From Desulfuromonas sp. (GTDB lineage Bacteria; Desulfobacterota; Desulfuromonadia; Desulfuromonadales; Desulfuromonadaceae): DNA of 57,039 nucleotides. Under the pieces are notes generated by a model. It was not told the DNA's origin. It worked only from the letters and a program-made list of their open reading frames with translations, and did no database searches. Shown one piece after another: positions 52,651-57,039 of the stretch. The DNA lies in NCBI GenBank assembly GCA_002869685.1, contig PKUE01000115.1, forward strand, positions 1 to 57,039, written 5' to 3'. Made by a program: the position numbers and the translations under genes. Every line of letters begins with the position of its first letter. Position 1 is the stretch's first letter.

Positions 52651-53700
52651 ATGCGTTACGTTGTTTCTCTGTTGCTCATCTTATGCACCAGCCTGCCAGT
52701 CTGGGCTCAACAACAGGCTCCGGCAGCCCTTGTCAAGACTACCGGCCTGACTGCGAGTACTGCCGCGCCGACCAAGGTGTTTATTGGCACACTGTACTTT
52801 GACCGGATCAGTCAACTGTCAAGCGAGGTGAACGGACGCGTCGACAAGGTTCTGTTTCAGGAAGGGGACAGTATCAAGAAGGGGCAGCCGCTGATCGAGC
52901 TGAATACCGATTTTATCCGCAAGGAAATCGACCGCATCCGTGCAATGATCGCCCTGACTCAGGCGCAACTGGATCACAGCCAGAAGGATCTGAAGCGCTA
53001 TGAGGAGTTGCTGGAAAAACAGGCAACCAGTGCGACGGCCTACGACCAGCTGTTTTACTCTGTTGCTGAGGTAAAGGCCCAGAAGGCCGCCTACGAAGCA
53101 GAACTCGAGTCCGCTCAGCTGCAACTGAAGAAGAGCGTCATTCTGGCGCCGTTTTCGGCCAAAGTGCTGGACAAAAATGTCGATGTCGGCAACTGGATCA
53201 CCTCCGGTACCGCCATCGCCCGTCTCGGTGCGTTGAGCGATATCTACATCCAGGTTCCCGTTGCCGAAAAACTGCTGCCCTTCAGTGTTGTCGGCCAGGA
53301 GATTGCGGTTAAAATCACCGCGACCGGAGCAGAGCTGACCGGAACACATAAAGGATTCCGTCCTGGCGCCGACGCCCAGACCAAAAACCTTTATGTGCGG
53401 ATCAAACTCGACAACTTCACCCAACCCTTTGAAAACATGTCTGCGGAAGTGACTCTGCCCATCGGTGCCAAGCAGCAGCAACTGCTGGTCCCGCGTGATG
53501 CCCTGGTCACCTTTAACGGACAACGTTTCTTTTACACCATCAAAGACGGCAAAGCGGCCTTGGTTCCCATTGAAGTCATCGGATTCAGTGGCAATAACGC
53601 ATCAATTACCAGCCCCTACACCCAGGAAGGGATGCCTGTTGTTATCGAGGGCAACGAGCGTTTGCGCCCAGATCAAGCCGTAACTGTCGTAGAGGAATAA
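52651..53700 (+). CDS. RND efflux periplasmic adaptor (membrane fusion protein)
   Basis: This 349-residue adaptor has a signal peptide (cut after VWA, about residue 20), a barrel-sandwich domain (VNGRVDKVLFQEGDSIKKGQPLIEL near 65-89), a coiled-coil hairpin (about 95-160), the returning lipoyl half (ILAPFSAKVLDKNVDVGNWI), and beta-barrel and membrane-proximal domains. It has no lipobox cysteine, unlike AcrA. It joins the inner-membrane pump to the outer-membrane channel. CACGAGG precedes the ATG. Confidence 0.93.
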   Translation: MRYVVSLLLILCTSLPVWAQQQAPAALVKTTGLTASTAAPTKVFIGTLYFDRISQLSSEVNGRVDKVLFQEGDSIKKGQPLIELNTDFIRKEIDRIRAMIALTQAQLDHSQKDLKRYEELLEKQATSATAYDQLFYSVAEVKAQKAAYEAELESAQLQLKKSVILAPFSAKVLDKNVDVGNWITSGTAIARLGALSDIYIQVPVAEKLLPFSVVGQEIAVKITATGAELTGTHKGFRPGADAQTKNLYVRIKLDNFTQPFENMSAEVTLPIGAKQQQLLVPRDALVTFNGQRFFYTIKDGKAALVPIEVIGFSGNNASITSPYTQEGMPVVIEGNERLRPDQAVTVVEE

Positions 53701-53703
53701 TCC

Positions 53704-56700
53704 ATGAGCGTTCTTCATTACAGCATTAAAAAACCGGTTTCTGTGGCGGTGTTTGTCATCATGATTCTCATGTTCGGCATCATCGGCCTCAATAAACTGC
53801 CGGTCCAGTTGACCCCGGATGTGGAACTGCCGGAAATCACGGTCACCACAACCTGGCCGGGAGCCACACCTTACGATATTGAACAGGAGATCATTGAAGA
53901 TCAGGAAGATGCCCTCAAAGGTCTGCAGAACCTAATCAGCCTGGAAAGCTCCAGTTACAACAACTACGGTACCATCAGCCTGGTGTTTAAGGTGGGTGTT
54001 GATATCGACAATGCTCTGCTGCGTGTGGCCAACAAACTGGACGAGGTTGGTGACTACCCGGAAAACGTCGATAAACCGATCATCGAAGCAGCTGGTGCCA
54101 ACAGTTCACCGGTCATCTGGTTGCTGCTCAAAACCAAAGAGGGCAACGAGACCCCCATTGACCACTACCGGACGTTTTACGACAACGAAATGGAACAGCA
54201 TCTGGAACGGATCGACGGTGTCGGCTCGCTGTTTGTCGGTGGTGGTACGGAAAAAGAGCTGCAGGTGGTGGTCGACCGCGAGAAGCTGGCGCGCCACAAC
54301 ATCACCATCAGCCAGGTGACCACCTCGCTGCAGGAAGCCAATCAGAACACCTCGGCGGGTAATCTGAGTATCGGTAAAAAAGATTACCGTATCCGCACCG
54401 TCAGTCGCTTCCAGAATGACAAGGACCCCCTTGATGTCGTTCTGGTGGATGACGGCATCAAGCGCGTTTATCTGCGCGATGTCGCCACGACTCAGGAAGG
54501 TTTTGAAAAACGCACCTTTGCCGTACAAAACAACGGTAAACCGTGCATTGTTGTCGGCATTCGTAAGGAAAAAGGCGCCAACGTTATCGATCTGGTCCAG
54601 CGTGCCCACGAAACCGTCGATGAGCTCAATGCCGGTCTGCTGGCCGACAACGGCCTGTTTTTCGACTGGGTCTACGACCAGACACCCTACATCAATACCG
54701 CCATCGGCATTGTCAAACAGAATGCGCTGGTTGGCGGCCTGCTGGCGATTGTCGTGCTGCTGGTGTTCCTGCGCAGTGTCTCCGGCACGGCAATTACCGC
54801 CATTGCGATTCCGGTATCGGTGATCGGTACCTTTATCTCGTTGTGGGTCTTTCACCGTAATCTCAACGTTGTCAGTCTGGCGGGTATTTCATTTGCCATC
54901 GGTATGCTGGTCGACAGTGCCATCGTCGTACTGGAAAATATTGACCGTCACAGGCAGATGGGCAAGAAGGCATTCAATGCCTCCCTCGACGGTGCTTCTG
55001 AGGTATTCGGTGCGGTTCTGGCCTCTACCGCAACCACCGTCGCCGTTTTCCTGCCGGTTATTTTCATTGAACAGGAAGCGGGTCAGTTGTTCCGCGACAT
55101 TGCCATCGCCATCACCTTTGCCATTCTGCTCAGTATGATTGTCTCGTTGGTGGTCATTCCCTGTCTGGCCAATCTGGTCTATGGGCGCCGCCCGGTCATT
55201 GAGCAGAAAAGTGATCGCCTCGGCCGCTTTGGCCAGCGCTTTGTCGATGGCATTATGCGCATTTCCGACCTGTCCCTGAAATCGATAACGACACGGGTGC
55301 TCACGGTAACCCTGCTTACCTTGACGGCTGCCGCTGTGGCCTGGATTCTGCTGCCCAAGTCAGAATACCTGCCCCAGGGCAACCGTAACCTGATCATGAA
55401 TATTCTGATTCCGCCACCGGGACTGTCGGTGGAAAAACGGGAATCAATCGGGCAATACGTCTATCAACAGGTGGAACCATACGTCAAAGAAGATTGGAAA
55501 GACGGCATTCCCCAGATCAAAACCACCTTCTTTGTCGCCACCCCCGATCTCAATATCATGGGTTCCCTCAGCACTCACGAAACCGAAGCACGCGGTATGA
55601 TGCCGTTGATGACCCGGGTGATGAACTCGATCCCGGACATGATCGGCGTCAGTCTGCAGGCGGGTATTTTCGAAAGTGATATCGGTGAAGGACGCGCTGT
55701 CGAAGTCAACATCACCGGCACGGAACTGGCCACCTTAGTCAATGCCGGTCGCACCCTGTACGGCGCGATCAGTCAGGCGATTCCCCAATCGCAGATCCGT
55801 CCGGTTCCGTCGCTGGAGATCAGCTATCCGGAAGTCAGTATTATCCCGGACAAGAAAAAACTGGTCGCCAACGGTCTGACCGAGACCGAACTGGGTGAGT
55901 ATGTCGACGTGCTGATGGATGGCCGCCAGATCGGCGACTACATGCCGGACGGCACCCGGAAGGTGGATCTGGTGGTCAAAGCCAGTGATGCCGACGTGCG
56001 CAGCCCGGAAGATATCCTCAACAGCACCATCGTCAACCGCTATGGTGAACTGATCCGCGTCGGCGACATCGCCGAGGCGCAATATGAGCAAGGCATGACC
56101 CAGATCGACCACTACGAGCGACGCCGGAATATCACTTTGCAGGTCACTCCGTCCGCAGAGATCCCGCTGCAGCAGGCGACGGAAACCATTGAAGGGTTGG
56201 TCGCGCAACTGCGTGACGCCGGCAAGCTGGACGGCACGCAGATTTTCATCGGCGGTAACGCCGACAAGCTGGTGGAAACCCGCGAGGCCCTGCAGTGGAA
56301 CCTGCTGCTGGCCCTGATCATCACGTACCTGCTGATGGCCGTGTTGTTTGAGAACTTTTTCTATCCGTTGATCATCATGTTCAGTGTGCCGCTGGCAGCG
56401 GCAGGTGGCTTCATCGGTCTCAAAGCGGTTAACCTGTTCGTTGCCCCGCAGGGATTTTACATTCTGACCATGCTCGGTTTTATTATTCTCATCGGCACCG
56501 TGGTTAACAACGCCATCCTCATTGTTCATCAGTCGTTGAACAATGTGCGTTTTGAGGGGTTACAGGGCATTCCGGCGATTCGCGAATCGGTTCGCACCCG
56601 GATTCGGCCGATCTTTATGAGTACCACCACCAGTCTGTTCGGCCTGTTGCCGTTGGTGTTGTCCACCGGCGCGGGGAGTGAGCTGTACCGTGGTATCGGG

Positions 56701-56808
56701 AGTGTATTGCTTGGCGGCCTGCTGGTTTCGACGATCTTCACCCTGTTTGTCATTCCGGCCTTACTGGCCTTCTTTATTCATCGTGAAAGGGCTGAAAATG
56801 CGGAATAA
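53704..56808 (+). CDS. RND efflux pump, HAE-1 family permease
   Basis: This 1034-residue pump of the AcrB superfamily has 12 transmembrane helices and two large periplasmic loops. The N-terminus SIKKPVSVAVFVIMILMFGI and RLTP-like QLTPDVELPEITVTTTWPGA are typical. In the proton relay, AcrB Asp407 is kept as D404, but the following Asp408 position is Ser405 (LVDSAIVV), and the AcrB Lys940 position is Asn935 (TVVNNAILIV). Substrates cannot be predicted. It starts three bases after the adaptor gene. Confidence 0.95.
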   Translation: MSVLHYSIKKPVSVAVFVIMILMFGIIGLNKLPVQLTPDVELPEITVTTTWPGATPYDIEQEIIEDQEDALKGLQNLISLESSSYNNYGTISLVFKVGVDIDNALLRVANKLDEVGDYPENVDKPIIEAAGANSSPVIWLLLKTKEGNETPIDHYRTFYDNEMEQHLERIDGVGSLFVGGGTEKELQVVVDREKLARHNITISQVTTSLQEANQNTSAGNLSIGKKDYRIRTVSRFQNDKDPLDVVLVDDGIKRVYLRDVATTQEGFEKRTFAVQNNGKPCIVVGIRKEKGANVIDLVQRAHETVDELNAGLLADNGLFFDWVYDQTPYINTAIGIVKQNALVGGLLAIVVLLVFLRSVSGTAITAIAIPVSVIGTFISLWVFHRNLNVVSLAGISFAIGMLVDSAIVVLENIDRHRQMGKKAFNASLDGASEVFGAVLASTATTVAVFLPVIFIEQEAGQLFRDIAIAITFAILLSMIVSLVVIPCLANLVYGRRPVIEQKSDRLGRFGQRFVDGIMRISDLSLKSITTRVLTVTLLTLTAAAVAWILLPKSEYLPQGNRNLIMNILIPPPGLSVEKRESIGQYVYQQVEPYVKEDWKDGIPQIKTTFFVATPDLNIMGSLSTHETEARGMMPLMTRVMNSIPDMIGVSLQAGIFESDIGEGRAVEVNITGTELATLVNAGRTLYGAISQAIPQSQIRPVPSLEISYPEVSIIPDKKKLVANGLTETELGEYVDVLMDGRQIGDYMPDGTRKVDLVVKASDADVRSPEDILNSTIVNRYGELIRVGDIAEAQYEQGMTQIDHYERRRNITLQVTPSAEIPLQQATETIEGLVAQLRDAGKLDGTQIFIGGNADKLVETREALQWNLLLALIITYLLMAVLFENFFYPLIIMFSVPLAAAGGFIGLKAVNLFVAPQGFYILTMLGFIILIGTVVNNAILIVHQSLNNVRFEGLQGIPAIRESVRTRIRPIFMSTTTSLFGLLPLVLSTGAGSELYRGIGSVLLGGLLVSTIFTLFVIPALLAFFIHRERAENAE

Positions 56809-57039
56809 ACCTTTTATTGTCACACTTCTCCTTCTGATCACGGCTCTGCCGAGTCTGGCTTCGGCATGGACGGTCAGTGAGCTGCAGAAAACCGCCGCTT
56901 CACAGCGCTATCTGGTGCGTGAATATCAGGCCGCTATGAATGAACAGCAACAGGGGGTGCGCAATCGCCGCGGCGAATTCATGCCCTCGGTGGACCTGTT
57001 CTACTCAGCGCAAAATCAGCGCGATGAAACCGTGATGTA
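56798..57039 (+). CDS. TolC-family outer-membrane channel, partial (cut by window end)
   Basis: The first 80 codons are present. They encode a signal peptide (MRNKPFIVTLLLLITALP, cut after ASA) and the beginning of a TolC-type protein: WTVSELQKTAASQRYLVREYQ, then RNRRGEFMPSVDLFYSAQNQRDE, which matches the first helix and strand of outer-membrane efflux proteins. The ATG overlaps the pump gene by 11 bp. It would complete the tripartite pump. Confidence 0.85.
   Translation, partial: MRNKPFIVTLLLLITALPSLASAWTVSELQKTAASQRYLVREYQAAMNEQQQGVRNRRGEFMPSVDLFYSAQNQRDETVM

Overview
The window is bacterial chromosome, most likely from a marine Desulfuromonas-type member of the Desulfuromonadales (former Deltaproteobacteria). 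The strongest clue is a pair of small periplasmic triheme cytochromes of the c7 type. The first, once its signal peptide is removed, closely resembles the Desulfuromonas acetoxidans cytochrome c7 as I remember it. Desulfoferrodoxin, several c-di-GMP proteins and chemoreceptors, a complete type II secretion operon and a solitary FeoA fit an anaerobic, metal-respiring lifestyle. The genus is an inference. I saw no rRNA, tRNA, CRISPR array, phage or intact insertion sequence.

Layout. 1-2.6 kb: Ppx/GppA phosphatase, desulfoferrodoxin and a convergent radical SAM protein. 2.7-7.5 kb: membrane PAS-diguanylate cyclase, rhomboid protease, and a tight TRIC channel / FAH hydrolase / Rossmann-DUF2520 operon. 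7.5-7.9 kb: gene-poor spacer with a 21-bp perfect inverted repeat. 7.9-17.6 kb, all minus strand: mgtE, recO, glyQ, glyS, ppdK, a terminator, then a zinc-ribbon methyltransferase and a D-2-hydroxyacid dehydrogenase. 18-19.2 kb: two c7 cytochromes, each with its own promoter and terminator, then the decayed tail of a chemoreceptor. 19.3-23.6 kb: voltage-gated-type K+ channel with a zinc-ribbon tail, FKBP lipoprotein, and a znuACB-like metal importer. 23.7-27.3 kb: PhnD-like binding protein overlapping a GGDEF-EAL protein, then Fur-type boxes and feoA. 27.6-39.2 kb: type II secretion operon gspC-D-E-F-G-H-I-J-K-L-M-N. 39.3-42 kb: lon and a small unknown gene. 42.1-52 kb: hemolysin-III-type membrane protein, two chemoreceptors of unusual architecture, an RluA-type pseudouridine synthase, DUF2905, a PabB-PabC fusion, a TPR protein and a MATE transporter. 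52-57 kb: TetR regulator with a likely palindromic operator, then an RND efflux operon (adaptor, pump, and a TolC-like gene cut by the window end).

How the parts connect. Many gene pairs overlap by 4 to about 40 bp (znuA-znuC-znuB, gspG-H-I-J-K, gspL-M, FAH-DUF2520, PhnD-like/GGDEF-EAL, DUF2905/pabBC, pump/TolC), which implies translational coupling. Metals recur: zinc import, a chemoreceptor with a CZB zinc site, Fur-type boxes at feoA, Mg2+ transport, and two zinc-ribbon proteins. c-di-GMP is handled by one probable cyclase and by one GGDEF-EAL protein whose GGDEF half looks catalytically damaged.

I found no clear undescribed large system. The best leads are the PhnD-like/GGDEF-EAL sensory pair, the extracytoplasmic CZB chemoreceptor, the chemoreceptor with a C-terminal sensor, the K+ channel with a zinc-ribbon tail, the structured spacer at 7.5-7.9 kb, and the small unknown gene behind lon. 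All family assignments were made by reading motifs and from memory of the families; no database search was run.
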